NCBI GenBank assembly: GCA_910575615.1
Contig: CAJTEX010000005.1
Span: forward strand, 1 to 64,000
DNA length: 64,000 nucleotides
From: Bacteroidales bacterium
Lineage (GTDB): Bacteria; Bacteroidota; Bacteroidia; Bacteroidales; Muribaculaceae
Direction: 5' to 3'
Part shown: positions 9,044-18,805 of the stretch, piece after piece
Position numbering within the stretch: the first letter of the stretch is position 1
Layout: every line of letters starts with the position of its first letter
Translations under genes and position numbers: made by a program
The notes under the pieces: model-generated
What the model saw: the letters and a program-made list of their open reading frames with translations, nothing else
Told to the model about the DNA's origin: nothing
Databases searched by the model: none

Positions 9044-9838
9044 ATGGCTGAACAAACATCTTCCACGAAGCCCTACAGGCTCGGCATAGCCCTGAGCGGC
9101 GGAGGGGCGCGAGGATTCGCCCATATCGGCGCCCTCAAGGCCATAGAGGAGGCCGGCCTGAAACCCGATGTGATTGCCGGGGTCTCGGCAGGCGCCATCG
9201 CCGGGGTGCTGTATGCCTCCGGCAAGCCCCTCGAAGAGATTCTGCCCCTGTTCTCAGAATCCAAGTTCTCAGACTTCTGCAAGCTCGCGATACGCGACGG
9301 CGGCGGACTGTTCAAGCTCACAGGGCTCAAGAAATTCATGGTGAAACACACCGGGGCGGAAAACCTCGAAGACCTCAGGATTCCCACATATCTCGGAGTC
9401 ACCGACTTTGACAACGGTGTCGCCGCCGAGTTCCACGAAGGGCCGCTCGGCGACCGCGTCATAGCCTCTTGCTCCATACCGATAGTTTTCCAGCCGGTCA
9501 GGATCAACGGAGTCAACTATGTCGACGGCGGAGTGTTGCGCAACCTCCCCGCATGGATCATACGCGACAAATGCGACAAGCTGATAGGCATAAACTGCTC
9601 GCCGCTGACCAACTACCGTTACAAGAAATCAATCTACGACGTGGCCCTGCGCAGCTACAACCTTATGGCCAAATCAAACCAGGCCGTCGACATGGAGATG
9701 TGTGACCTGGTGATAAAGACCCCCGACATCGCGGCATACCAGGTGTTCAACCTCAAAGACATCCGCAAAGTCTACCTTAGCGGCTACGCGGCCGCCCACA
9801 AGGCGGTCAAGGAATGGCTCAAGTCAAACCAACCCTGA
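9044..9838 (+). CDS. Patatin-like phospholipase family protein (RssA-like)
   Basis: A cytoplasmic serine acyl hydrolase of the patatin family, acting by a Ser-Asp dyad on lipid acyl esters; the actual substrate is unknown. The 264 residues carry the oxyanion motif GGGARG (about 19-24), the nucleophile elbow GVSAG (Ser48) and the aspartate in DGG (Asp161). The ATG at 9044 is chosen because it sits behind a promoter box and starts just before the conserved fold; an upstream in-frame start at 8981 would lie in front of that box. No signal peptide. The amylase gene follows after 29 bases. Confidence 0.9.
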   Translation: MAEQTSSTKPYRLGIALSGGGARGFAHIGALKAIEEAGLKPDVIAGVSAGAIAGVLYASGKPLEEILPLFSESKFSDFCKLAIRDGGGLFKLTGLKKFMVKHTGAENLEDLRIPTYLGVTDFDNGVAAEFHEGPLGDRVIASCSIPIVFQPVRINGVNYVDGGVLRNLPAWIIRDKCDKLIGINCSPLTNYRYKKSIYDVALRSYNLMAKSNQAVDMEMCDLVIKTPDIAAYQVFNLKDIRKVYLSGYAAAHKAVKEWLKSNQP

Positions 9839-9867
9839 TTTCCCCTCTCTCACAACCAATCCAAAAA

Positions 9868-11664
9868 ATGGCAAAGGAAAAGACCACCAACCGACGCGCC
9901 ACGGCTAAAGCGGCGACCACAGTCGACACCAAGACACAGAAAATGACCTCGCAGGCCCAGGCACGCCCGGTGATATACCAGATGTTCCCACGCCTGTTTT
10001 CAAACACGACCACAGACTGCGTGCCTGACGGCGACATCCTGCGCAACGGTTGCGGCAAGATGAACGACATCACGCCCAAGGTGTTGAAAGCCATCCGCGG
10101 CCTCGGCATAACTCATGTGTGGTACACCGGGGTCATAGAGCACGCCCACGCCACCGACTACTCCCGATACGGCATCACGCCCGACAATCCCTATGTGGTC
10201 AAAGGGAAGGCCGGGTCGCCATACGCCATCAGCGACTATTACGACATCGACCCCGACATCGCGGTCGACGTGCCGTCCAGGATACAGGAATTCGAGGCCC
10301 TGGTGTCACGCACCCACGCCGCCGGGATGAAGGTGCTTATCGACTTCGTGCCAAACCATGTCGCTCGCCGTTACCACTCCGACGCCGCTCCGGCCGGCAT
10401 CGAGGATTTCGGCCAGGGGGACGACCCGACATACTTCTTCTCGCCACGCAACAACTTCTACTACATCCCCCGCCAGCAGTTCCAGCCCGGATTCGACATC
10501 GGCGACTACACCGAGTTCCCGTCGAAAGCGTCGGGCAACGACTGCTTCAATGCGTTCCCGTCGCGCAACGACTGGTATGAGACCGTCAAGCTCAACTACG
10601 GGGTTGACTACGGCGACGGCTCGCGCCACTTCGACCCGGTGCCGCCGACCTGGTTCAAGATGCTCCATATTCTCCGCTACTGGGCGTCGAAAGGCATAGA
10701 CGGCTTCAGGTGTGACATGGTGTTCATGGTTCCGGTCGAGTTCTGGGAATGGGCCATCCCCCAGGTCAAGGCCCATTATCCCGACATCATGTTCATCGCC
10801 GAGATTTACGATATCGGCCAGTACCGGGAGTTCCTCGACCAAGGCCATTTCGATTACCTGTATGACAAGGTCAACCTCTACGACACCCTCCGGGCTGTGC
10901 AGTGTCACCATCATTCCGCCGCCACCATCACCGATTGCTGGCAGCGCGTCGACGGCATAGGCCCCAGGATGCTCAATTTCCTTGAGAACCATGACGAGCA
11001 GCGCTTCGCCTCTGTGGAATACGCCGGCGACGCCTCCAAGGTGCTTCCCTCCCTCGTGGTCAGCTCCATGATTTCCTCAGGCCCGTTCATGGTCTACTCC
11101 GGCCAGGAGCTCGGCGAGAAAGCCGAGGATGCCGAGGGATTCTCAGGCAAGGATGGCCGCACCACCATCTTCGACTACTGGTCGGTGTCGACCCTGCGCC
11201 GATGGTTCAACAACGGCAAAGCCGACGGCGGACAGCTGTCGGCCGTGGAAAAAGACCACCGAGGAGTCTACGCCCACCTGCTGGGGCTGCTCAACTCCGA
11301 GAAGGCCCTCTCCGAAGGGGAGTTCTTCGACCTGATGTATGTCAATTTCAACAATCCCCGCTTCAATCCCCACCGCCATTACGCCTTCATGCGCCGCAGC
11401 GGAGACGATGTGATACTCATCGCCGTCAATTTCTCTGACCAGCCCTCACAGCTGGCCATCAACATCCCCGGCCTCGCCCTGGGAATGTATGGCGTGAAAG
11501 AGGGGGTGAAAAAGGGCAAAGAGCTGATTTCCGGGCGTGAAGATGACCTGACTGTCAGCCGCGACGAACCTTTCACCACCCACATCGCCCCATGGGGAGC
11601 CGTGGCCTGGAAATTCTCCGCGTCACGCAACCGTCGCAAAAATATTTGCCGTTCCAAGGAATAA
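9868..11664 (+). CDS. GH13 alpha-amylase family glycosidase, cytoplasmic
   Basis: A 598-residue alpha-glucan hydrolase or transglycosylase of family GH13. The four conserved regions are present: LIDFVPNH (I), DGFRCDMVF with the nucleophile Asp (II), FIAEIYD with the acid/base Glu (III) and FLENHDEQR (IV). There is no signal peptide: the N-terminus (MAKEKTTNRRATAKAATT) is basic and low in complexity, so the enzyme should act inside the cell on imported maltodextrin or glycogen. The ATG at 9868 is preferred; the frame extends upstream to 9814 but would overlap the patatin gene. Its last codons contain the -33 box of prs. The exact specificity cannot be told from motifs. Confidence 0.9.
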   Translation: MAKEKTTNRRATAKAATTVDTKTQKMTSQAQARPVIYQMFPRLFSNTTTDCVPDGDILRNGCGKMNDITPKVLKAIRGLGITHVWYTGVIEHAHATDYSRYGITPDNPYVVKGKAGSPYAISDYYDIDPDIAVDVPSRIQEFEALVSRTHAAGMKVLIDFVPNHVARRYHSDAAPAGIEDFGQGDDPTYFFSPRNNFYYIPRQQFQPGFDIGDYTEFPSKASGNDCFNAFPSRNDWYETVKLNYGVDYGDGSRHFDPVPPTWFKMLHILRYWASKGIDGFRCDMVFMVPVEFWEWAIPQVKAHYPDIMFIAEIYDIGQYREFLDQGHFDYLYDKVNLYDTLRAVQCHHHSAATITDCWQRVDGIGPRMLNFLENHDEQRFASVEYAGDASKVLPSLVVSSMISSGPFMVYSGQELGEKAEDAEGFSGKDGRTTIFDYWSVSTLRRWFNNGKADGGQLSAVEKDHRGVYAHLLGLLNSEKALSEGEFFDLMYVNFNNPRFNPHRHYAFMRRSGDDVILIAVNFSDQPSQLAINIPGLALGMYGVKEGVKKGKELISGREDDLTVSRDEPFTTHIAPWGAVAWKFSASRNRRKNICRSKE

Positions 11665-11676
11665 TTTTTACCTTTG
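11645..11676 (+). promoter_or_regulatory. Promoter of prs
   Basis: TTTG (11645-11648), 20 bases, TACCTTTG (11669-11676) is a near-perfect Bacteroidetes promoter. Its -33 element lies within the last codons of the amylase gene. Confidence 0.8.
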
Positions 11677-11707
11677 CACCACCATTTCCAAGCTCATATT
11701 CGATTTT

Positions 11708-12649
11708 ATGAATCCTATGTTACCGCCTATCAAGGTTTTCGCAGGCACCAAGTCACGTTACATGGCTGAGGAAATCTGCGCCGACCTTGGCATCGAACTC
11801 GGCAAGATGAACATCCTCCATTTTGCCGACGGGGAATTTGAAGTCTCCTATGAAGAGTCAATCCGTGGCTGCGAGGTCTACCTCGTGCAGTCCACTTTCC
11901 CCAATTGCGACAACCTTATGGAACTGCTGTTGATGATCGACGCGGCCAAGCGTGCTTCGGCCAAATCGGTCATCGCTGTTATTCCCTATTTCGGCTGGGC
12001 CCGCCAGGACCGCAAAGACAAACCCCGCGTCTCAATCGCCGCCAAGCTCGTCAGCGACCTGCTTGTGGCCGCAGGTGTCGACCGCGTGATCACCATGGAT
12101 CTCCACGCCGACCAGATACAGGGCTTCTTCAACGTCCCCGTAGACCACCTCTACGCGTCAACCGTTTTCCTGCCCTACATCAAGCAGCTCAACCTCCCCG
12201 ACCTGGTGATCGCCACACCCGACGTGGGCGGAGCAAAACGCGCCAACAACTACGCCAAATACCTCAACGTGCCCCTGGTGCTTTGCCACAAGCAGCGCGC
12301 CAAGGCCAACGTCGTGGCCAACATGACCGTCATCGGTGATGTGAAAGACAAGAATGTCATCCTCGTTGACGACATGGTCGACACAGCCGGCACCATCACC
12401 AAAGCCGCCGACCTTATGCTCGCAGAAGGAGCCAAGTCTGTACGCGCACTCGCCTCACACGCCATCATGAGCGACCCGGCCACCGAACGCGTGGAGAAAT
12501 GCGGCCTGACAGAAATCATCTTCACCAACTCCATCCCCTTCAACAAGGAGTCGAAGAAAGCCACCATCCTCTCCGTGGCCAAGATGTTTGCCGACACCAT
12601 CCGCCGTGTCCACAACAACGAGTCGATTTCATCGCAATATCTCATCTGA
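11708..12649 (+). CDS. prs: Ribose-phosphate pyrophosphokinase (PRPP synthetase)
   Basis: Makes PRPP from ribose 5-phosphate and ATP for nucleotide, His and Trp synthesis. The 313-residue protein has the class I motifs: the ATP-binding YFGWARQDRK loop, the metal-binding VITMDLHADQIQGFF stretch, and the PRPP-binding loop NVILVDDMVDTAGT. The start could be the ATG at 11708 or the one at 11717; both leave the conserved FAGTKSRYMAE intact. It has its own promoter and a leader of about 25 bases. PRPP supply fits the nearby purH and pyrimidine genes, though these are not in one operon. Confidence 0.97.
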   Translation: MNPMLPPIKVFAGTKSRYMAEEICADLGIELGKMNILHFADGEFEVSYEESIRGCEVYLVQSTFPNCDNLMELLLMIDAAKRASAKSVIAVIPYFGWARQDRKDKPRVSIAAKLVSDLLVAAGVDRVITMDLHADQIQGFFNVPVDHLYASTVFLPYIKQLNLPDLVIATPDVGGAKRANNYAKYLNVPLVLCHKQRAKANVVANMTVIGDVKDKNVILVDDMVDTAGTITKAADLMLAEGAKSVRALASHAIMSDPATERVEKCGLTEIIFTNSIPFNKESKKATILSVAKMFADTIRRVHNNESISSQYLI

Positions 12650-12703
12650 TAGGAACAGGTGGAGGCCCCGGCCTTTACGGTTCCAATCCTCAACGACACC
12701 CAA

Positions 12704-14701
12704 TTGCTTAGACTGACCTCTCCCACAAGCATAGTCAGAATACTGCTCATGGCCGCCATCGTGGCGGCCATGGGTTTTGCATTCCCTGCCGGAGCCCGCG
12801 AGCCCCAGCTCGCCCCCTCCTATTCCTGGAAAATCATGCCACCGCTCGGACTTAGGGACCCGGCGGAAATAGACACACTTTACACCAACTATTCCCTGCG
12901 TTTCGTCCCCCAGACCGTCTCCCCGGCATACGCCGCCACCGGAAATTACTGCGCCGAAGGATACAATATGGTCTATTTCGACCGCAAGCCTGTCAGCGAC
13001 TTCATGTTTCGCGACGCGATTGCCCACTGGGTGCCTGACGAGGATAAAATCCGTTTTTTCAACACCCGCATACCGATGACCCTAATGGGCTACAGCTTCG
13101 GAGGCGGCAAGGAGAACGGACAGGACGACCTGTCGCTCATCTTCTCAGGCAACGCCAACAAACGGCTGCAGTTCGGGGCAATGCTCGACTATCTTTACTC
13201 CAAAGGCATGTATGCCAACCAGGCGGCCAAAGACCTCACCTGGGGGCTGTCTGGCTCATACATCGGCGAGCGGGTGGAGGCCCAGGCTTATGGCTACCAC
13301 TTCGCCCTGACGGCCCTGGAGAACGGCGGCATCACCGATGACCTATACATCACCGATCCGGCCGAGGTGCAGGGCGGTCAGAACTCGGTGGAAGCCAAGC
13401 AGATTCCCACCCGTCTCACAGCCGCGCAGAACCGCATCACCGGCGGCGAATTCTACCTCAACGGCCGTTACAAACTCGGCTTCTACGAGGAGGAGCAAAT
13501 CGACGACACCACGACGGTGAAACACCTCGTTCCGGTGACTTCAATAATCTGGGCCCTGAAATACCGCGAGGGGCGTCGACGCTTCAAGAACAATGACGCC
13601 ACGCAGAACCTCGAGTTCTGGGACAACACTTACTTCAACCCCACCCTCACCAACGACCTCCAGAGCTACTGGAGCCTGCGCAACACGGTCGGGGTATCGC
13701 TCCTCGAAGGGTTCAACAAGTACGCAAAGGCAGGTCTGTCGGCATACGCCACACATGAAATCCGCAATTACCGGATGGAGACACTTGTGGCCGAACCTGT
13801 TGAGCTGCCCGAGGGGGAGACAAGCCCGCTCGCCCCGAATCCGTATCCTGATGTCAGGACCCGTGAGAAACAGAACCTGCTCTGGGTCGGCGCGCAGCTC
13901 ACAAAGCAGCAAGGGCGCATACTCAATTACGACATAACCGGCGAGCTCGGCCTTGTTGGCCCTGCTGCCGGGGAAATCAAGGTGGACGGGGGCATCACCA
14001 CCCGCATCCCTCTTCTTGGCGACACGGTCAACATCGCCGCCAACGGCAAATTCACCAACACATCGGCCCCGTGGCTGATGCAGCATTACCTCTCTAACCA
14101 CTTCATCTGGGACAACGACTTCTCCAAGACCCGCACATTCCGCGCCGGAGGTGAAATCACAATACCCTGGACTTGGACCCGCTTCTCGGCCGGGGTGGAA
14201 AACATCCAGAACGCCCTCTATTTTGACAGCGCGGCGCTCCCACGCCAATATGGGGGCAGCGTCCAGGTATTCTCCGCGACCCTGCGCCAGGATCTCCATG
14301 CAGGTTGCTTCCATTGGGAAAACCGCATCATCTACCAGACATCATCCAACCAGGATGTCATACCGCTGCCCCAGCTGGCGGTCAATTCCAACATGTATGT
14401 GACATTCAGGGTGGCCACGCTCAGGATACAGTTTGGCCTCGACTGCGATTACTTCACCCGATACAAGCCCGTGAGCTACCAGCCCGCCACGATGCAGTTC
14501 TACAACACCGACGGACAGTGGATCGGCAACTACCCCTTCATGAACCTCTACATCAACTGCCGCCTCTCAAAGACCCGCTTCTACCTGATGATGTCACACA
14601 TCAACCAAGGGCTGACAGGCGACAACTATTTCTCCATGCCCCACTACCCGATGAATCCGCGCCGCTTCCAGCTCGGACTGTCGGTTGACTTCGCCAACTG
14701 A
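12704..14701 (+). CDS. Putative outer-membrane porin (Porin_10-like)
   Basis: A large exported protein with alternating beta-strand pattern and many aromatic residues, resembling the Bacteroidetes Porin_10 family (putative porins, function not well known). The N-terminal segment IVRILLMAAIVAAMGFAFPAGA looks like a signal peptide cleaved after AGA. The frame opens at GTG 12659; I favour TTG 12704, which puts an arginine just before the hydrophobic core, but ATG 12749 is also possible. The C-terminus LGLSVDFAN resembles a terminal strand. It begins 54 bases after prs with no clear promoter, so it may be co-transcribed. Confidence 0.72.
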   Translation: MLRLTSPTSIVRILLMAAIVAAMGFAFPAGAREPQLAPSYSWKIMPPLGLRDPAEIDTLYTNYSLRFVPQTVSPAYAATGNYCAEGYNMVYFDRKPVSDFMFRDAIAHWVPDEDKIRFFNTRIPMTLMGYSFGGGKENGQDDLSLIFSGNANKRLQFGAMLDYLYSKGMYANQAAKDLTWGLSGSYIGERVEAQAYGYHFALTALENGGITDDLYITDPAEVQGGQNSVEAKQIPTRLTAAQNRITGGEFYLNGRYKLGFYEEEQIDDTTTVKHLVPVTSIIWALKYREGRRRFKNNDATQNLEFWDNTYFNPTLTNDLQSYWSLRNTVGVSLLEGFNKYAKAGLSAYATHEIRNYRMETLVAEPVELPEGETSPLAPNPYPDVRTREKQNLLWVGAQLTKQQGRILNYDITGELGLVGPAAGEIKVDGGITTRIPLLGDTVNIAANGKFTNTSAPWLMQHYLSNHFIWDNDFSKTRTFRAGGEITIPWTWTRFSAGVENIQNALYFDSAALPRQYGGSVQVFSATLRQDLHAGCFHWENRIIYQTSSNQDVIPLPQLAVNSNMYVTFRVATLRIQFGLDCDYFTRYKPVSYQPATMQFYNTDGQWIGNYPFMNLYINCRLSKTRFYLMMSHINQGLTGDNYFSMPHYPMNPRRFQLGLSVDFAN

Positions 14702-14733
14702 CACCGGCGCGCGCAACATTTCTCCTCACACCT

Positions 14734-15885
14734 ATGAAAAAAAGTCTGATAGCACTGGCCATCGGAACATTCGCCCTGGGCATCGCCGAGTTCGGCATGA
14801 TGGGCATCCTCGGCGACGTGGCCACAGGAATAGATGTCGACATCGTTAAAGCCGGCCACCTGATAGCCGGCTACTCACTTGGAGTCGCGATAGGCTCCCC
14901 GCTGCTGATTCTTCTGCGCCGCCTGCCGCTCAAGAAACTCATGTCACTGCTCGCGGCCACAATTTTCCTCGGCAATCTCGCGGCCTCCATTGCCCCCAAC
15001 TTCACCATACTGCTATGCGCCAGGTTCCTGTCGGGATTGCCCCATGGCGCATACTTCGGGGCCGGGGCCATCGTCTGCTCACGCCTCGCCGACAAAGGCC
15101 ACGGGGCACAGGCCGTTGCCGTGATGGTAGGAGGCATGACCGTGGCCAACGTCTTCGGTGTGCCTATCGCGACCTGGGCCAGCGACACATTCAGCTGGCG
15201 TGTCACCTTCGGCGGGGTCTCCCTGCTCGGGCTTCTCGCCTACCTGACCATCAAACTCTGGATTCCGTATCTGCAGCCACTCCCCGACACCGGCATCAAA
15301 GGGCAATTCCGTTTCCTGCGCAACCGCGCGCCATGGCTCATATACGCCGGTGTGTTCTTCGGCCAGGCAAGCGTCTACTGCTGGTTCAGCTACATAAATC
15401 CGATTATGACAGAGGTGACACATTTCCCGACCTCAGACATGACCTGGATCATGATGCTCGCCGGATCGGGCATGGTGGCAGGCAACGCCATCGCAGGCCG
15501 ACTCTCCGACCGCTATCCGGCCCCGCTCGTCACCGGATGCATCGCCGCGTCCCTGCTGGTAATAATGCCCCTGCTTTACATCTGTGCGAAGATGCAGGCC
15601 CCGTCGGTTGTGCTGATGTTTCTCGCCACCGGAGGTCTCTTCGGCATCGGGGGCCCGCTCCAGTATCTCATCGTCAGGTATGCCAAAGGGGGCGAGATGC
15701 TCGGAGGCGCGGGCATCCAGATTGCCTTCAATGTCTCCAACGCCATGTCAGCGTCACTGGGAGGCATCGCCATCAGCATGGGTCTCGGCCTGGCCTCACC
15801 CGCGCTTGTTGGCATCCCCTTCGCAGCCATAGGGGCCTCAGCCCTGTTCATACTCTACCACCACACCAAGTCCTCCATCCAGTAG
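14734..15885 (+). CDS. MFS transporter, AraJ-like efflux permease
   Basis: A 383-residue inner-membrane protein with about 12 hydrophobic segments, a typical major facilitator of the sugar-efflux/drug-H+ antiporter type. The N-terminal segment LGIAEFGMMGILGDVA and the loop LRRLPLKKLM between helices 2 and 3 are typical of the AraJ/PbuE branch, as is GLPHGAYFGAGAIVC in helix 4. It starts 32 bases after the porin gene on the same strand. The substrate cannot be predicted. The 136 bases after it, up to the terminator at 16022, show no gene. Confidence 0.88.
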   Translation: MKKSLIALAIGTFALGIAEFGMMGILGDVATGIDVDIVKAGHLIAGYSLGVAIGSPLLILLRRLPLKKLMSLLAATIFLGNLAASIAPNFTILLCARFLSGLPHGAYFGAGAIVCSRLADKGHGAQAVAVMVGGMTVANVFGVPIATWASDTFSWRVTFGGVSLLGLLAYLTIKLWIPYLQPLPDTGIKGQFRFLRNRAPWLIYAGVFFGQASVYCWFSYINPIMTEVTHFPTSDMTWIMMLAGSGMVAGNAIAGRLSDRYPAPLVTGCIAASLLVIMPLLYICAKMQAPSVVLMFLATGGLFGIGGPLQYLIVRYAKGGEMLGGAGIQIAFNVSNAMSASLGGIAISMGLGLASPALVGIPFAAIGASALFILYHHTKSSIQ

Positions 15886-16021
15886 ACATTCACGCCGCAC
15901 AGACCTCCCCCGCCCACCATCCTTCCGGCCTCTTGCATGGAAGTAGATTGAGCGTGTAGATATCTATGGCAGTTTACCTAAAATTTCGGATTGGCGGATG
16001 CCATGCTGAATAAGGGAAATA

Positions 16022-16055
16022 AAAAAAGCAAGCCATCTGATGACTTGCTTTTTTT
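16022..16055. terminator. Bidirectional intrinsic terminator
   Basis: An inverted repeat (GCAAG-C-CATC...GATG-A-CTTGC) is flanked by an A-run on the left and a T-run on the right, so it can end transcription from both sides: tRNA-Ser (minus) and the MFS gene (plus). Confidence 0.85.
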
Positions 16056-16056
16056 G

Positions 16057-16141
16057 CGGAAGGAGAGGGATTCGAACCCCCGGAGGTGTGACCCTCAACG
16101 GTTTTCAAGACCGCCGCAATCGACCACTCTGCCATCCTTCC
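16057..16141 (-). tRNA. tRNA-Ser(UGA)
   Basis: The minus strand folds as a class II tRNA. The acceptor stem is GGAAGGA/TCCTTCC, the D-arm begins TGGCAGAGTGGTCGA, the anticodon loop is CTTGAAA with anticodon TGA, a long variable arm follows, and the T-loop is GGTTCGAATCC. The length is 85 bases with G as discriminator. CCA is not encoded. A strong promoter lies about 60 bases upstream and a terminator directly behind. Confidence 0.96.
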
Positions 16142-16201
16142 TGGCTTTTTCCATTAATGTGTGACTGCTCGCCCAAGGGGGCTTTCCAGCCGTTTGCGGT
16201 G

Positions 16202-16233
16202 CAAAGTTACTAACTTTTTTCGGAAAATGCAAA
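16202..16233 (-). promoter_or_regulatory. Promoter of tRNA-Ser, overlapped by an inverted repeat
   Basis: On the minus strand TTTG (16230-16233), 20 bases, TAACTTTG (16202-16209) fits the consensus fully. A 10-bp inverted repeat, CGGAAAATGC (16221-16230) with GCATTTTCCG (16242-16251), overlaps the -33 region. It could be an operator or the 3' hairpin of dnaG. Confidence 0.8.
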
Positions 16234-16314
16234 ATATCGCCGCATTTTCCGAAAATTTTCTATCATCGGTTCTAATTATCAGGCAGTTTCCGCGATAATA
16301 ACGTCGCCCGGAGG

Positions 16315-18687
16315 TCAGCGCAGCGGCTCGTAGACACGTTCACCTATTTTGGTGGCGAGGTCGGCACAGAATTGCTGCCAGCGGCGTTGCTGCCCCATCA
16401 GCTCGAGTATCGAGTCAAGGTCATAGTCGGGCCGCTGCTGAATCTGCTGTATCTGCCGCGACAGGTCGTAGAAGAAACAACGGGCAATGTCATATTTCAG
16501 TTCCAGCAGAGTGCGGGGCACAAGCTCGTCAAGGCGATCCTCCTCGGTCTCCACCTTGGTGTTGTTCTTGAAGTAGATTTTGCTCAGCTGATGGCGTTCG
16601 ACCACCAGGTCTGTGGCCACACGCCGTATCGTGTCATCGGGATGCGAAAGCAGACGGTGCTGGAAAAAGTCCTTTGCGAACTCCACAAGCGAAAGCCTGT
16701 ATGCCTCCTCCACCCTCTCTTTCAGCATCATCTCGCGCTGACGTATCTCCTCAAGGTTCGACGCGTCGCGGGCGATGGCCTCAATCCCCTCCTTCATCGA
16801 ACGCTCTTTGTCAATGGCGGCACGGGTGGCAAACGCGGCGTAGTCCTTATCCCAATGGCGGGCGCGCAGGTCCATCACGCATTCATACACCTTCAACAGC
16901 TCCGGGTTCTCGAATGTGAGTCCATCCTGCTCAAGGTCCTCGGCCACATAATCTATCACCTTTATCTGGCTGCCCGACTCATCAGTACCGTAGTCCTCCC
17001 CCAGGTCGAGCATGCCATATTTCAGCACCAGCCTCAGCAGCGACCGCTCCTGGGGAGCAAGTATCATGGCGCGGTGTGAACGCCCGCTGCGGCCTATGAA
17101 CGCCGAATAGTCGGCCTCGGTCAGCCCGTCGGAGTTCTGCACGGGGGCAGCCGGCACGGCATTGACCGCAGCGGGGACTTCGGCTGTGACCGTAGCTGAC
17201 TGCGTGGCAGCCGTGGCCTCATCGCTGTGGCTGTCAATCGGAGGCTCCTCAGGCGGGAACCCATCCTCTCCGCCGGGAGCGGCGTCCTGTGTGCCCGCTC
17301 CCCCGGGGGGATTCTGGATACTGTCGCGCGCGGCCTGGCGGCGGGCCTCCTCGGCCTGCTGCTCTATGCGCTTTGTCCGGGCGACGGCCACCTGCCTGGT
17401 GAGCAGAGCCTCATCCATCGCGAAGCGCTGGGAACACTCGCGTATATAGACATTGCGGGTAATTTCGTCGGGAATGACAGCTATCGACCTGACAATGTCG
17501 GCCACAGCCCTGGCCCTGGCTATCGGGTCATTGGCCGAGTCCTTGAGCAAAATGTCGGTCTTGAAGCGGATGAAGTCAACCTCGTTGGCGGCGAGATAGC
17601 CCTCCACCTCCTCCGTGGTGTGTGACTGGGCGAAAGAGTCGGGGTCATCACCCTGCGGCAAGAGGCAGACCTTGATGTTCAGCCCCTCGGCCAAAAGCAG
17701 GTCGATGCCCCTCAACGATGCCTTTATGCCCGCCGGGTCGGAGTCATAGATGACCGTGACATTCTCGGTGAAACGGTGGATCAGCCTCACCTGCCCGGTT
17801 GTCAGCGAGGTGCCCGATGAGGCCACGACATTCTCTATGCCGCTCTGGCTCATGGAGATGACATCCATATACCCCTCGACGAGTATGCACTTGTTGTTCC
17901 TGACTATCGACTGCTTGGCCTGGTAGAGACCGTAAAGCTCGCGGCTCTTGGAATAGACGATGCTCTCGGGGGAGTTGACATATTTGGCGAGCTTCTTGTC
18001 ATTGGTCAGGATGCGGCCACCGAAAGCCACCACCTTTCCGGCGATGGTGAACACCGGGTAGATGACACGCCCGCGAAAACGGTCGCGCAGCTCTCCACGG
18101 TCGGTTGCGAAGCAGAGACCGGTCTTCTCAAGGGCTTCCCTTGAATATCCTGCCTTAAGGGCGGCCTGGGCGAGGTCATCCCTCCTGTCGAGGGCGAATC
18201 CGAGATGGAAACGCTTGATGGCGGCTTCGTTTATCCCGCGATGGCGGAAGTAGCTCTGGCCGATGTCACGTCCCTCGTCGGTCGACACCATCCGATCCTC
18301 AAAATGCTTCATGGCAAACTCGTTGAGCGACAACAATGTCTGACGCTCACCCTGTTGGCGGCGCTCCTCGTCGGTCAGCTCATGCTCCTTGATTTCGATA
18401 TGGTATTTCCGGGCGAGATAGCGCAGCGCCTCCCAGTAAGTCATTTGCTCATGCTCCATGATGAAGTTGACCGGGCTTCCCCCCTTGCCGCAGCTGAAAC
18501 ACTTGCATATCCCCTTGGCCGGGGAAACCGAGAAAGAGGGGGTGCGCTCATTGTGAAACGGGCAGAGGCCGATGTAATTGGCCCCCCGGCGCTTGAGGCT
18601 CACGAAGTCAGAGACCACCTCCACGATGTTGGCGGTGTCGATGATTCGCTGTACGGTCTCGCGGTCTATTACTGATTTCTTCATCAT
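16315..18687 (-). CDS. dnaG: DNA primase
   Basis: Synthesises RNA primers at the replication fork with the DnaB helicase. About 790 residues counted from ATG 18687 (a second ATG follows directly). The CHC2 zinc finger is complete: C42-x2-H45-x17-C63-x2-C66. The RNA-polymerase core follows, then a TOPRIM domain with LVEGYMDVIS, SSGTSLT and IYDSDPAGIKAS. The C-terminal helicase-binding part is separated by a long Ala/Pro/Glu-rich linker (about residues 460-525) that makes the protein longer than E. coli DnaG. An in-frame extension to 18726 is rejected because it would run over the promoter box. Confidence 0.95.
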   Translation of the reverse strand: MMKKSVIDRETVQRIIDTANIVEVVSDFVSLKRRGANYIGLCPFHNERTPSFSVSPAKGICKCFSCGKGGSPVNFIMEHEQMTYWEALRYLARKYHIEIKEHELTDEERRQQGERQTLLSLNEFAMKHFEDRMVSTDEGRDIGQSYFRHRGINEAAIKRFHLGFALDRRDDLAQAALKAGYSREALEKTGLCFATDRGELRDRFRGRVIYPVFTIAGKVVAFGGRILTNDKKLAKYVNSPESIVYSKSRELYGLYQAKQSIVRNNKCILVEGYMDVISMSQSGIENVVASSGTSLTTGQVRLIHRFTENVTVIYDSDPAGIKASLRGIDLLLAEGLNIKVCLLPQGDDPDSFAQSHTTEEVEGYLAANEVDFIRFKTDILLKDSANDPIARARAVADIVRSIAVIPDEITRNVYIRECSQRFAMDEALLTRQVAVARTKRIEQQAEEARRQAARDSIQNPPGGAGTQDAAPGGEDGFPPEEPPIDSHSDEATAATQSATVTAEVPAAVNAVPAAPVQNSDGLTEADYSAFIGRSGRSHRAMILAPQERSLLRLVLKYGMLDLGEDYGTDESGSQIKVIDYVAEDLEQDGLTFENPELLKVYECVMDLRARHWDKDYAAFATRAAIDKERSMKEGIEAIARDASNLEEIRQREMMLKERVEEAYRLSLVEFAKDFFQHRLLSHPDDTIRRVATDLVVERHQLSKIYFKNNTKVETEEDRLDELVPRTLLELKYDIARCFFYDLSRQIQQIQQRPDYDLDSILELMGQQRRWQQFCADLATKIGERVYEPLR

Positions 18688-18695
18688 AGCAAATG

Positions 18696-18703
18696 CAAAG
18701 TTA
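18696..18703 (-). promoter_or_regulatory. -7 box of dnaG, almost touching the start codon
   Basis: TAACTTTG on the minus strand ends only 8 bases before the first ATG, so the transcript should be leaderless or nearly so. No clear -33 box is seen. Confidence 0.6.
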
Positions 18704-18805
18704 CGTTTTTTCCCCGTATCATACATCCACCATTCAGACTACGGAATGTTAAAAAATCACACTGTGACCAAACGTCCACACTTCCGCCGGTGTTATATTT
18801 CAGAC

